Shown here one piece after another: positions 1 through 8,518 of a stretch of 64,000 nt of DNA (positions are counted from its first letter, which is position 1; the number at the start of each line of letters is the position of its first letter). Below the pieces are notes generated by a model. That model saw only the letters and a program-made list of their open reading frames with translations, did no database searches and was not told the origin of the DNA. Location: contig NZ_JANHDP010000001.1 in NCBI RefSeq assembly GCF_024494695.1, positions 496,001 through 560,000 of the forward strand, read 5' to 3'. A program made the translations under genes and the position numbers. This DNA is from Natronoarchaeum rubrum (GTDB lineage Archaea; Halobacteriota; Halobacteria; Halobacteriales; Natronoarchaeaceae).

Positions 1-72
1 TAGTTATTAGCTCGAAGACGTTGGTACGAACGCGTGCGCATAGCCACCAAGTTCCATGATGCCATAGGCAGG

Positions 73-131
73 TTTATATGCACCACCCGGCTAGAGTCGT
101 GACGAACAATTTCCGCCTACTTTCAGGCGGA
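73..131 (+). promoter_or_regulatory. TATA-like box and leader hairpin of the GH15 gene
   Basis: A TATA-like tttatat lies at 73-79, so transcription should start near 103-106 and give a leader of about 40 bases. The leader contains a perfect 7-bp stem, tccgcct at 112-118 with aggcgga at 125-131 and a 6-base loop. The Shine-Dalgarno-like ggagg (129-133) is partly inside the 3' arm, 11 bases before the ATG at 145. The hairpin could hide the ribosome site; that role is inferred. Confidence 0.5.
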
Positions 132-144
132 GGAACTGGTCTTT

Positions 145-3100
145 ATGACGATGCGCATCGCGATCAACGAGTACAAGGGGGACCGAAGCGACGACGACAC
201 ACATCCGGGAGAGCGCCCCTCGACCGACGGGCTATTCTCCGGCGACGAGGGGCGGCTGGTCTACGTCGATCGGTCCGGATCGGTTCGGGATTACTCCGGC
301 TCGACGCTGGATATGCACGGGATCGACAGCTCGCGGTACGGCATCCGCGCGGACGATCACGTGACCTGGTTCGACGATCTGGAGACGACGCGCCAGACCT
401 ACGAGGGCGAGACGACGATGGTGGTCACCCGCCATCAGGCCGACGGCTACTCGATCCACCAGTACGACTACACGCTGGAGAAGGCGCACCTCACCCACCT
501 GGAACTGCGGGGTGACGTGCCCGACCGTCCGAGCCTGATCGCCGCGGTGGCGTTCGCGCCGGACGGCCAGACCAGCAGCGTCGGCCACCTGCTCCACGAC
601 GACGTCGTCGAGGTGTTCCACGACGCCGAGCACGACTACCTCACGGCGTCGACCGGCATCGACCACGCGGTCAGCCAGCGCCGCGAAGGGTTCGACGAGC
701 TGCTCGCCGACGATCCCGGCGCGCTGCCGACCGGGGAAGGCGCGGGCGACGACCTCTCGGACACGATCGTCGCCGAGGTCCCCCTCGACGACGAGGGGAG
801 CCTCGCCCAGACGACGCTCGTCTCGCTGGTCGCCGACCACGAGGAGACCTCGCGTTCCGACGCGCTCGCGCACGTCCACGCGTTCGCCGATCACTACCAG
901 ACCGATCGGGCGATCCGGAACCGCGCGATGTCGCGCAATCGGTTCGACGTGCCGGACGTGCCCCACCGCAAAACCGTCGTGTCTGACCTCCGGACCCTCT
1001 CGCTGCTGACGGCGCCGACAGGCGCCCGGATCAAGGGCCCCGAGTTCGACCCCCACCACGTCTACTCCGGCGGGTACGGTTACAGCTGGTTCCGCGACGA
1101 CGCCGAAGTCGCCCGCCACCTGCTGACCGTCGACGCGAACTTCGGCATCGATCTGGAGGACCAACACGCCGCGAGCGCCCGTTTTTACGCCGACGCACAG
1201 CTGCCCGACGGCACCTGGCCCCAGCGCGTCTGGGCGCACAACGGCCGGCTCGCGCCGGGCTGGGGGAACGGCCGCGTCGCCGGCGCCGACAGCGTGCAGT
1301 ACCCCGCCGACGGCACCGCGAGCGTGCTCGCGTATCTCGCGCGGTATCTCCGGCTGGGATCGCCCGACACCGATCTCGTCGCCCGGATCACGGGCACCAT
1401 CGAGGACGGCCTCGACGCGCTCGACGGGATGATCGCCGACGACGGCCTCCCGCGGCCCTGTCAGGACGTCTGGGAGTCCGACACCGGGCGGTTCACCCAC
1501 ACCGCGGCGTCGGCGCTACTTGCGCTGTCGGCGATCGGGCGGGCGCCGGTGGACGAATCGGTGCAGAAACGAGCGAAAGCCCTGGCGACCGAGGTGTACG
1601 AGGCTATCGGCGAGCGCTGGAGCGACCGCGGCGTCTTCGAGCGCGCGCCCGGCGACGACCGGCTCGACGTCGGGACGCTCGTGCTCGTCTGTGCCCACCG
1701 CGCGTACGCGGCGCTGACCGGCTCGCTCGACGCCGACCGCACCGATCGGCTCCGCGAGCACGTCGCGACGACCGTCGAGGGGCTCTCGCGGCACGACGCC
1801 GACGGCGAGCTGCTCGGACTCGTCCGCTACGAGGGCGACGAGTGGCGGCGCCGCGGCCAGGAGGAATCGAAAATCTGGCCGCTCGCGGTCGGCTGGGCGG
1901 CGTCGGCCAACGCCGACCTCGCCGGAATGATCGACGAGTACGGCGTCGACGCGCTCGGCGACGCGGCGGACGCCGACGCCGAAGCGTCGCCGGTCGAGGC
2001 GGCGTTCGAGCGCGCCCGCATGCTCTTGGACCTGATCCAGCCCGACGGTCGGCTCTCCGGGCCGGGCGGCTACCTCTCCGAGCAGGTGTTCGACGACGGC
2101 CGCAAGGACAGCGCGACGCCGTTCGCGTGGGCCCACGGCCTACGGTCGGCGGTCGTTGCCAGACTCCACGAGAACGGCGCGCTGGCATCCTCGGCCGAAC
2201 TCACCCAGCCCAGCGGGCCCGCCGCCCACTCGACGTGGACGACCGGCGAAACCTACGGCGTCGGCACCGCGGCCGACCACTGGGAGTCGAACTCCTCCCG
2301 GGTCTGGTTCACGCTGACCGAAGGCGCGATGACCGAGCCGCGGTTCCCGCGGGTCGATCTGATGAACTTTAGGACTGTGGACTTCCTCGTCGTCGACGCC
2401 GACGACGAGTCGAGCTACACCGCTCGCACCCACAACGAGGAGCGCACCGACGACGCCATCGAGACGATCGAGCGCTCGACGACGATGGTCGGCTCCGAGT
2501 CGCCGGTGTACCGCCAGACGATCACCGAGACCGGCGCCGACGGCCACGAGTGGGAGCTCGTCGTCGAGTACGTCACCGACCCCGACAGCGAGTCGATCGT
2601 GATGGACGTCGACTTCGCGGCCGACGACAACAACCAGTACGACGTGTACGTCGTCGGCGACGCCGCGCTCTCGGGGTACATCGAGGACAAGAGCGCCGAA
2701 CTGGTCGACGAGGGCGACGGCTACGCGCTCGCGGCCTGGGACACGGGCGCGACTCACGATCCCGCGTTCGTCGACCCGAACGGCGAGCCCTATCAGGTCG
2801 CCGCGGCGATCGCTTCCCAGCGGTCGTTCGACTGGGCGACGGTCGGCGAGGCCACCGACGAACACCTCGCGGCGCTATTTAGTGAGGGCGAGGCCGAAGA
2901 CGGCGAGCCGAAAGCCGGACCGGGCCACAGCGTGCTCGTCGGCCGCGTCGGCGAGCGCGCGACCTCGATCGCCGACACGATCGCGCTCGGATTCGCGGAG
3001 GACGCCGACACCGAGATGGCGTTGACCGAGGCCCAGCGAGCACTCTCGCGGGGGTACGTCAGCGTTCGCGACGCGTACGTCGACGGCTGGCGCGAGTACC

Positions 3101-4704
3101 TCGATGCGGTCGAGCTTCCGGACTCGGTGCGCGACGATCCCGATCTGGCGAACCAGTACCGCGCGGCGGTGATGGTGCTGAAAGCCGTCGAGGACAAGAC
3201 GTTCCTCGGCGCCGGCATCGCCAGCCCGTCGGTGCCGTGGGGCGAGAACGTCGACGCGACCGAGCCGCGGGACTTCGGCTACAACTTCACCTGGGCGCGG
3301 GACCTCTACCAGGTGTTCACGGCGCTGGAGACGATCGGCGACGTCCGCAGCGCCACCGAAGCCACGGAGTACATCTACGAGCACCAGCAGCGGCCCAACG
3401 GCTTCATCTCGCAGAACACGTTCCTCGACGGCCGGATCCGCTGGGGCGGCGAACAGCTCGACAACGTCGCGTTCCCCTCGGTGATGGCCTACCAGCTCTG
3501 GACCCGCCACGGCGTGGAGTTCGAGGACGTCGGCTACGACTACGAGCACGTCCGCCGATCGGTCGAGTACGTCCTGCGCTCGGGGCCCCGGAGCGGTCAG
3601 GAGCGCTGGGAGGAGGAGGCCGGCTACTCGCCGTCGACGATCGCCGCCGAGATCGCCGGCGCGGCCTGCGCGGCGCCGCTGGCGGCCGCCGAAGGCGAGC
3701 ACGCCGACGCGCTGGCGTACCTCGGGTTCGCGGACTACTGGCGCACCGGCGTCGACCGCTGGTGTGCGACCGACGAAGGGACCGAGCGCCACGAACAGAC
3801 GCCGTACTACATCCGCGTGTCGCGTAACGGCGACCCCGACAGCGGCGTCAAGCGCGAGCTCGCGAACAACGGCCCGACGCTCGACGAGCGCGACATCATC
3901 GACGGCGGGTTCCTCGAACTCGTCCGGCTGGGGATCCGCGATCCCGACTACGACCTGATCCGCAACTCGCTGGCGGTCGCCGACGACACGATCCACGTCG
4001 ACACGCCGAACGGGCCGGGTTGGTACCGCTACAACGGCGACGGCTACGGCGAGATGGGCGAGATCGAGCCCGACGAGGGTGGGCCCTGGTCGATCGACCG
4101 CAACGGATCGGGGCGGCTGTGGCCGATCTTCACCGGCGAGCGCGGCGAGTACGAACTCGCCGCGGCGGCCGACGCCGACCTCGGCGGCCGCGAGGAGATC
4201 GGCGACTACGACCCCGCGGAGCTGCTCAAGACGATGCAGCGGTTCGCCAACAGCGGGCGGATGATCCCCGAACAGGTGTGGGATCGCGAGTACCCGACCG
4301 ACTTCGGCTGGGAGATCGGTGAGGGCACCGGCGCGGCGACGCCGCTGGCCTGGAGCATGGCCCAGTTCGTGCGCCTGGCCGACGCCCTCGACGCCGGCAG
4401 CCCCGTCGAGACGCCGACGTTCCTCGAACGTCGCTACCGCGACATCGATCCCGACGGACCGCCGCTGTCGGTCGACGACGTCGAACTGTCCGGCGGCGAG
4501 GCGACGGTCGCCGGCACCACTCGCGCCGACGAGGTCGTGCTCTGGACGGCCGACGACACCGCGATCGCGACCGTCAAGGACGACCGGTTCGAGGCGACCG
4601 TCGAGGTTCAGCCGGGCACCGAGTCGGTGTCCGTGATCGCGGCCTCCGATGCGGACGAGCTCGCTGGCGTGGGCACCACGCTCACGAGCGTCCGGTTCGA
4701 CTGA
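145..4704 (+). CDS. Giant double-module GH15 glucoamylase/glucodextranase-like protein
   Basis: This 1519-residue protein probably removes glucose from alpha-glucans. It carries two GH15-like (alpha/alpha)6 halves. The first has YSWFRDD near residue 310. A glucodextranase N-like beta domain begins near residue 695 (TWTTGETYGVGTAADHWESN). The second GH15 module has GYNFTWARD near 1045 and an acidic RWEEEAGYSPST near 1155, the likely catalytic-acid area. A small beta-rich C-terminal domain follows. No signal peptide is visible, so it should act in the cytoplasm. It is followed at 130 bp by malQ, which fits glycogen or maltodextrin use. Single-module family members are about 600-1000 residues, so this is a fusion. 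One half may be catalytically dead; I cannot assign all catalytic residues by eye. Confidence 0.88.
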   Translation: MTMRIAINEYKGDRSDDDTHPGERPSTDGLFSGDEGRLVYVDRSGSVRDYSGSTLDMHGIDSSRYGIRADDHVTWFDDLETTRQTYEGETTMVVTRHQADGYSIHQYDYTLEKAHLTHLELRGDVPDRPSLIAAVAFAPDGQTSSVGHLLHDDVVEVFHDAEHDYLTASTGIDHAVSQRREGFDELLADDPGALPTGEGAGDDLSDTIVAEVPLDDEGSLAQTTLVSLVADHEETSRSDALAHVHAFADHYQTDRAIRNRAMSRNRFDVPDVPHRKTVVSDLRTLSLLTAPTGARIKGPEFDPHHVYSGGYGYSWFRDDAEVARHLLTVDANFGIDLEDQHAASARFYADAQLPDGTWPQRVWAHNGRLAPGWGNGRVAGADSVQYPADGTASVLAYLARYLRLGSPDTDLVARITGTIEDGLDALDGMIADDGLPRPCQDVWESDTGRFTHTAASALLALSAIGRAPVDESVQKRAKALATEVYEAIGERWSDRGVFERAPGDDRLDVGTLVLVCAHRAYAALTGSLDADRTDRLREHVATTVEGLSRHDADGELLGLVRYEGDEWRRRGQEESKIWPLAVGWAASANADLAGMIDEYGVDALGDAADADAEASPVEAAFERARMLLDLIQPDGRLSGPGGYLSEQVFDDGRKDSATPFAWAHGLRSAVVARLHENGALASSAELTQPSGPAAHSTWTTGETYGVGTAADHWESNSSRVWFTLTEGAMTEPRFPRVDLMNFRTVDFLVVDADDESSYTARTHNEERTDDAIETIERSTTMVGSESPVYRQTITETGADGHEWELVVEYVTDPDSESIVMDVDFAADDNNQYDVYVVGDAALSGYIEDKSAELVDEGDGYALAAWDTGATHDPAFVDPNGEPYQVAAAIASQRSFDWATVGEATDEHLAALFSEGEAEDGEPKAGPGHSVLVGRVGERATSIADTIALGFAEDADTEMALTEAQRALSRGYVSVRDAYVDGWREYLDAVELPDSVRDDPDLANQYRAAVMVLKAVEDKTFLGAGIASPSVPWGENVDATEPRDFGYNFTWARDLYQVFTALETIGDVRSATEATEYIYEHQQRPNGFISQNTFLDGRIRWGGEQLDNVAFPSVMAYQLWTRHGVEFEDVGYDYEHVRRSVEYVLRSGPRSGQERWEEEAGYSPSTIAAEIAGAACAAPLAAAEGEHADALAYLGFADYWRTGVDRWCATDEGTERHEQTPYYIRVSRNGDPDSGVKRELANNGPTLDERDIIDGGFLELVRLGIRDPDYDLIRNSLAVADDTIHVDTPNGPGWYRYNGDGYGEMGEIEPDEGGPWSIDRNGSGRLWPIFTGERGEYELAAAADADLGGREEIGDYDPAELLKTMQRFANSGRMIPEQVWDREYPTDFGWEIGEGTGAATPLAWSMAQFVRLADALDAGSPVETPTFLERRYRDIDPDGPPLSVDDVELSGGEATVAGTTRADEVVLWTADDTAIATVKDDRFEATVEVQPGTESVSVIAASDADELAGVGTTLTSVRFD

Positions 4705-4756
4705 GGCGCCGCGACCGACCCTTCGTTTTCGATCGGCGTCGCATCGAGTTAGTTAC

Positions 4757-4783
4757 TCACGCGTGACCTGTCGGTATATTTTA
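4757..4783 (+). promoter_or_regulatory. Palindrome and TATA element upstream of malQ
   Basis: A perfect 10-bp palindrome, tcacgcgtga (4757-4766), sits just ahead of an AT-rich gtatatttta (4774-4783), in the position where a haloarchaeal regulator binds next to BRE/TATA. The malQ ATG is 52 bases further on. A second TATA-like cttacaac near 4805 would give a leaderless transcript. A sugar-responsive regulator is possible, but the site does not match a motif I can name. Confidence 0.4.
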
Positions 4784-4834
4784 CCTGCCGAGCAATTGCA
4801 GCATCCTTACAACCGAGGCCGCCGTACGTCCTGT

Positions 4835-6328
4835 ATGAGCCGTTTTTCGCGACAGAGTGGAGTGTACCTGCATCCGACGGCGTTGCCCGGGCGGCACGGC
4901 ATCGGGTCGATCGGCGAGCCGGCGAAGCAGTTCGTCGACGCCGCGGCGGACGCCGGTCAGTCGCTGTGGCAGCTGTGTCCGCTGAGTCCGGTCGCCGAGG
5001 TTCACGGGTTCTCACCATATCAGGCCTACTCCGCGTTCGCGCTCGAACCGCTCCTGATCGACCTCGACGACCTCGTCGATCGCGGTCTGCTCAACGAGTC
5101 CGACGTCGCCGCGGACCGGTCGTTCCCCGACGAGCGAGTCGACTACGAGGCCGTCCGCGAGTTCAAGAACCCGCTGCTCCGCGAGGCGTACGACCGATTC
5201 GAGGCCGAGGAGCCCGAGGACGTGGCGTCGGCGTTCGCCGCGTTCCGCGAGCGTGTCGACTGGCTCGACAACTACGCGCTGTTCCGGGCGCTCAAGGACC
5301 ACTTCGGGGACGTCGCCTGGACCGACTGGCCCGATCCGATCCGCTCGCGCGAGCCCGGGGCGATGGCCGAGTACCGCGAGGAGCTGGCCGACGAGATTCG
5401 CTTCAGGAAGTTCTGCCAGTTCCTCGCGATCGACCAGTGGGACGAGCTCCACGAGTACGCCGCGGAGCGCGGAATCGACATCGTCGGCGACCTGCCGATC
5501 TACGTCGCCCAGGACAGCGCCGACGTCTGGGCGAACCCCGAGCTGTTCGAGCTCGACGAGTCCGGCGAGCCGGCGCTGATCTCGGGCGTCCCCGCCGACG
5601 CGAACAACCCCGCACAGGAGTGGGGGATGCCGGTGTACGACTGGGACGCCGTCGTCGACGAGGAGTACGAGTGGTGGCTCGATCGCGTCGAGTGGCAACT
5701 GGAGCTGTCGGACCTGATCCGGATCGACCACTTCCGCGGGTTCGACGAGTACTACGCGATCCCCGCCGACGCCGACCCGTCCGGCGGGCGGTGGCACGAG
5801 GGACCGGGGTTGGAGTTTTTCGAGCGCCTCGAATCCGAGCTCGGCGAGCTCCCCGTGATCGCCGAGGACATCGGCTTCATTAACGAGTCGGTCGAACAGC
5901 TTCGACGGGACGTCGACGCGCCCGGCATGAAGGTGCTCCAGTACGCCGACTGGTGTTCCGAGGACCACATCTACCTGCCCCACACGTACGACGAGGACAC
6001 GGTCGCGTATCCCGGCACCCACGACACGAACACCGTCCGCGGTTGGTACGAGAGCCTCTCCGAGGAACACCGGGACTGTCTGCACTACTATCTCGGCGCC
6101 GACGGCGAGGAGATCAACTGGGAGCTGATCGCGGCGGCCTGGCACTCGGACTCGGTGCTTTCGGTCGTCCCGGTCCAGGACCTGTTCGACCTCGGCGAGT
6201 GGGCGCGGTTCAACGCGCCGGGGACGGCGGAGGACAACTGGGAGTGGCGCTGCACGGCCGACCAGCTCGAAGCGTTCCCGGTCGACCGGCTGCGCGAACT
6301 GACCGACGACGCCGGACGGATCGAATAG
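4835..6328 (+). CDS. malQ: 4-alpha-glucanotransferase (amylomaltase, GH77)
   Basis: MalQ transfers alpha-1,4-glucan segments between maltodextrins, releasing glucose and making longer chains for other enzymes. At 497 residues it has normal GH77 length. Visible family motifs are the N-terminal SGVYLHPTALPGRHGIGS, the nucleophile region LIRIDHFRGFDEYY near residue 295, the acid/base region PVIAEDIGFIN near 345, and the transition-state Asp in YPGTHDTNTVRGW near 395. I chose the ATG at 4835 because homology starts there; the frame is open further upstream, but that part overlaps the 3' end of the GH15 gene and a promoter-like region. The pairing with the GH15 enzyme supports a cytoplasmic alpha-glucan pathway. 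Confidence 0.95.
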   Translation: MSRFSRQSGVYLHPTALPGRHGIGSIGEPAKQFVDAAADAGQSLWQLCPLSPVAEVHGFSPYQAYSAFALEPLLIDLDDLVDRGLLNESDVAADRSFPDERVDYEAVREFKNPLLREAYDRFEAEEPEDVASAFAAFRERVDWLDNYALFRALKDHFGDVAWTDWPDPIRSREPGAMAEYREELADEIRFRKFCQFLAIDQWDELHEYAAERGIDIVGDLPIYVAQDSADVWANPELFELDESGEPALISGVPADANNPAQEWGMPVYDWDAVVDEEYEWWLDRVEWQLELSDLIRIDHFRGFDEYYAIPADADPSGGRWHEGPGLEFFERLESELGELPVIAEDIGFINESVEQLRRDVDAPGMKVLQYADWCSEDHIYLPHTYDEDTVAYPGTHDTNTVRGWYESLSEEHRDCLHYYLGADGEEINWELIAAAWHSDSVLSVVPVQDLFDLGEWARFNAPGTAEDNWEWRCTADQLEAFPVDRLRELTDDAGRIE

Positions 6329-6540
6329 CGACTCGGCTGACAGACGATCTGAGGGTGACGTAACGAGGGGTTGTCACGAGAAAACCGGCGTTTGACGGGA
6401 GATAGACCGGCAACGGCTGGTTGGTGTCGAACCGCTTTCCAGCGTCAACCGACCCATTTTGAACCCTCGGTGGGACCGAAACCTTCGTCCACGTGTGCCG
6501 GCGATGGAACGTCGTAGCGATAGACTTAACACAAATTGGA

Positions 6541-6555
6541 TAGTATAACACGTGT
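6541..6555 (+). promoter_or_regulatory. Putative promoter/operator of the PadR gene
   Basis: An AT-rich tagtataac is followed by the perfect palindrome acacgtgt (6548-6555), only 6 bases before the PadR-family ATG. PadR proteins often repress their own gene through a short palindrome, so this is a plausible autoregulatory operator. This is inference from position and symmetry. Confidence 0.35.
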
Positions 6556-6561
6556 AGAACG

Positions 6562-6861
6562 ATGTACGATCTGACCGGATTCCAGCGCGACCTCCTGTAC
6601 GTCATCGCGGGCCTCGACGACCCACACGGCCTCGCGATCAAGGACGAACTCGAGGAGTACTACGAGAAAGAGATCCATCACGGGCGGCTGTACCCGAACC
6701 TCGACACGCTCGTCGAAAAAGGGCTCGCGGAGAAGGGCCAACTCGACCGGCGTACCAACTACTACTCGCTGACGGCTCGCGGTCGCCGGGAGATCGAGGC
6801 CCGGCGCGACTGGGAAGCGCAGTACGTCGACGAGGCGCTGGAAGCCGCGGAAGCCAACTGA
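6562..6861 (+). CDS. PadR-family winged-helix transcriptional regulator
   Basis: This 99-residue protein is a single PadR-type winged helix. Residues 1-60 carry the helix-turn-helix with the family signature HGRLYPNLDTLVEKGLAEKG near residues 47-66. The following TNYYSLTARGRREIEAR is the wing and the start of the dimerisation helix. It is a short (PadR-s1 type) member, as is common in haloarchaea. It stands alone; its target is unknown, but the palindrome directly upstream suggests autoregulation. Confidence 0.92.
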   Translation: MYDLTGFQRDLLYVIAGLDDPHGLAIKDELEEYYEKEIHHGRLYPNLDTLVEKGLAEKGQLDRRTNYYSLTARGRREIEARRDWEAQYVDEALEAAEAN

Positions 6862-6875
6862 ACGGACGCGCCGAG

Positions 6876-7013
6876 TTACTGGATTGCTGCGCCCGACTTG
6901 AGGTCTCGTCCAGTTGTGCACTCGACGCAGGCGCTGACGTTCTCCTGATTGTCGCCGAACACGCGCGCGAAGTCCCGGGTCACGAACGAACCGCAGTTAT
7001 TGCAGGTTGGCAT
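6876..7013 (-). CDS. 45-residue zinc-finger protein (DUF7563-like)
   Basis: A tiny gene reads MPTCNNCGSFVTRDFARVFG, continues with an Asn/Glu-rich turn and ends in CVECTTGRDLKSGAAIQ. The two CxxC pairs (CNNC at residues 4-7 and CVEC at 29-32) should bind one zinc ion. It matches my recollection of the short haloarchaeal zinc-finger family DUF7563, which is often missed by gene callers. It converges on the PadR gene, with the two stop codons 14 bases apart. Function is unknown; small haloarchaeal zinc fingers of this kind are suspected regulators or RNA/protein binders. Confidence 0.8.
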   Translation of the reverse strand: MPTCNNCGSFVTRDFARVFGDNQENVSACVECTTGRDLKSGAAIQ

Positions 7014-7244
7014 ACGGGTCTACAGAGGGAGTGCGACCCGCTTAGTTACTGACCGGGTACGAACAAACGATGCTGAACGATCAGGGTACAGTCCGGGTTG
7101 CTCGCCGCTATCTCCACCTTTCCACGGGTAACGCCGGCTTACATTCGTCGTTCAGTGGTTCCCTTCTCCACCGGTTGCGTCCCGACGCGCCACGAACACG
7201 TTCGGGCCGAACTGCAAAGGCCGCGCGGTCCAACTGTTGACTCG

Positions 7245-8432
7245 ATGGCCGGATCGGTCGGCGCCGTCTCGCGGCGCGTCCGCTGGTTCGTCGCGGCGAG
7301 CGCGTGCTTTTTGGTCGCGTGGCAGGTCGCCGCCGTCGCCGGCGTCCCTCGGCCCGTCGGCGTCCGCCTCGGCGTGTACGGCTTCGTCCTCCACGCGGTG
7401 TTCGGACAAGCTTACTCGCTCGTGCCCGCGTACTTCGAGTCCGAACTGGAGAGCGCTGGGCCGCTCGCGGTGCAGTTCCCGGCGACGGCTCTCGGCGCCC
7501 TGTTGCTGGCCGCGGGCGCTGCGCGTCCCGCGTCCGGACTCGCCGCGGTCGGAAGCGTCCTCTGGCTGGTCGGCGTCGCCGTCTTCGTCGCGACGCTGCT
7601 GTGGACGCTCCGAAGCAATCTCTCGGGCCGCCGGACGGGGACGGGCGATCACAACGCTCACCGCCGCGATCTCGATCGGCTGGCGAACGCGTTCGTCCCG
7701 ATCGCGCTCGCGTACCTGCTGATCGGCTCCTACGCGACGGCCGCCGGCGCGACGCCGCTGGTGCCGCTGCTCGACGGCTACCCGGCCCGGGCAACCCACT
7801 TGCTCGCCGCGGGCACCGGCGGGTTGCTCGTGTTCGCCGTCGGCTTCCGCCTGCTCCCGCGGTTGCTCGTCGCGACGCCGCCGCGGCCGCTCGCGTGGCT
7901 CGTCCTGCCGACCGGCGCGGTCGGGCCCGCACTGCTGGCGGCGGGCCTCGGAACGCCGTGGCTATCGGTCGGCGCCGCCGTCGAGGCGATTGCAGTCGGC
8001 GGCTTTGCGCTGGCCGTCCTCGCCGTGCTCCGGCGCTCCGACCGCGAGCGCGTCGGCCGGTACGGCGTCCTGCTGGGTGCGCTCGCCGGAGTCGTCGGCG
8101 TCTCGCTGGGGATCCACTTCGCGACCGCCGGGCCCACCGCGGCGCTCGCGGCGGTCCACGCGCGGCTGAACGTGCTCGGCTTTCTGGGGCTGACGATCGT
8201 CGGCGTCTCGTATCACTTCTACCCGCCGGCCGTGGGGGACCTCCCCGGCGCCGGCGACCGGCTCGCCGCGGCGTCGATCGCGGCGCTCGCCGGGGGGCTG
8301 GCGCTGGAAGTCGGCGGTGTGATTCTCTCGGTCGATGTCGCGGTCGTCCTCGGGAGAATCCTCGCGCTGGTGGGGAGCCTGCTCGTGGCGTACGTCGTCG
8401 CGGCGGCGTTCCGGGCGAGCGCGAACCGGTGA
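7245..8432 (+). CDS. Polytopic membrane protein, haem-copper oxidase subunit I/NnrS-like
   Basis: This 395-residue protein has about 11-12 predicted transmembrane helices. Several histidines lie inside or at the edges of helices, in contexts seen in haem-copper oxidase subunit I-like and NnrS-like proteins: LHAVFGQAYSLVPAYF, ATHLLAAGTGGLLVFAVGFR, GIHFATAGP, and VHARLNVLGFLGLTIVGVSY followed by HFYPP. These could ligate haem. I chose ATG 7245 over in-frame upstream starts because hydrophobic, family-like sequence begins there. No oxidase subunit II or nitric oxide gene lies nearby, so the role (haem carrier, NO tolerance or orphan oxidase relative) is not known. The assignment rests on motif resemblance only. 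Confidence 0.6.
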   Translation: MAGSVGAVSRRVRWFVAASACFLVAWQVAAVAGVPRPVGVRLGVYGFVLHAVFGQAYSLVPAYFESELESAGPLAVQFPATALGALLLAAGAARPASGLAAVGSVLWLVGVAVFVATLLWTLRSNLSGRRTGTGDHNAHRRDLDRLANAFVPIALAYLLIGSYATAAGATPLVPLLDGYPARATHLLAAGTGGLLVFAVGFRLLPRLLVATPPRPLAWLVLPTGAVGPALLAAGLGTPWLSVGAAVEAIAVGGFALAVLAVLRRSDRERVGRYGVLLGALAGVVGVSLGIHFATAGPTAALAAVHARLNVLGFLGLTIVGVSYHFYPPAVGDLPGAGDRLAAASIAALAGGLALEVGGVILSVDVAVVLGRILALVGSLLVAYVVAAAFRASANR

Positions 8433-8518
8433 GCGGCGTCCGCTGCCAGAGCGGATGGCGGGGTCACCCCTCCCGAACAGACGCCACGGTGCACTACAGT
8501 CAGAACGACGTCGCCGGA

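Noticed and set aside
78..515. A 145-codon frame at the left edge
   Set aside because: It overlaps the GH15 gene in another frame and is Arg-rich; the GH15 frame has clear domain motifs.
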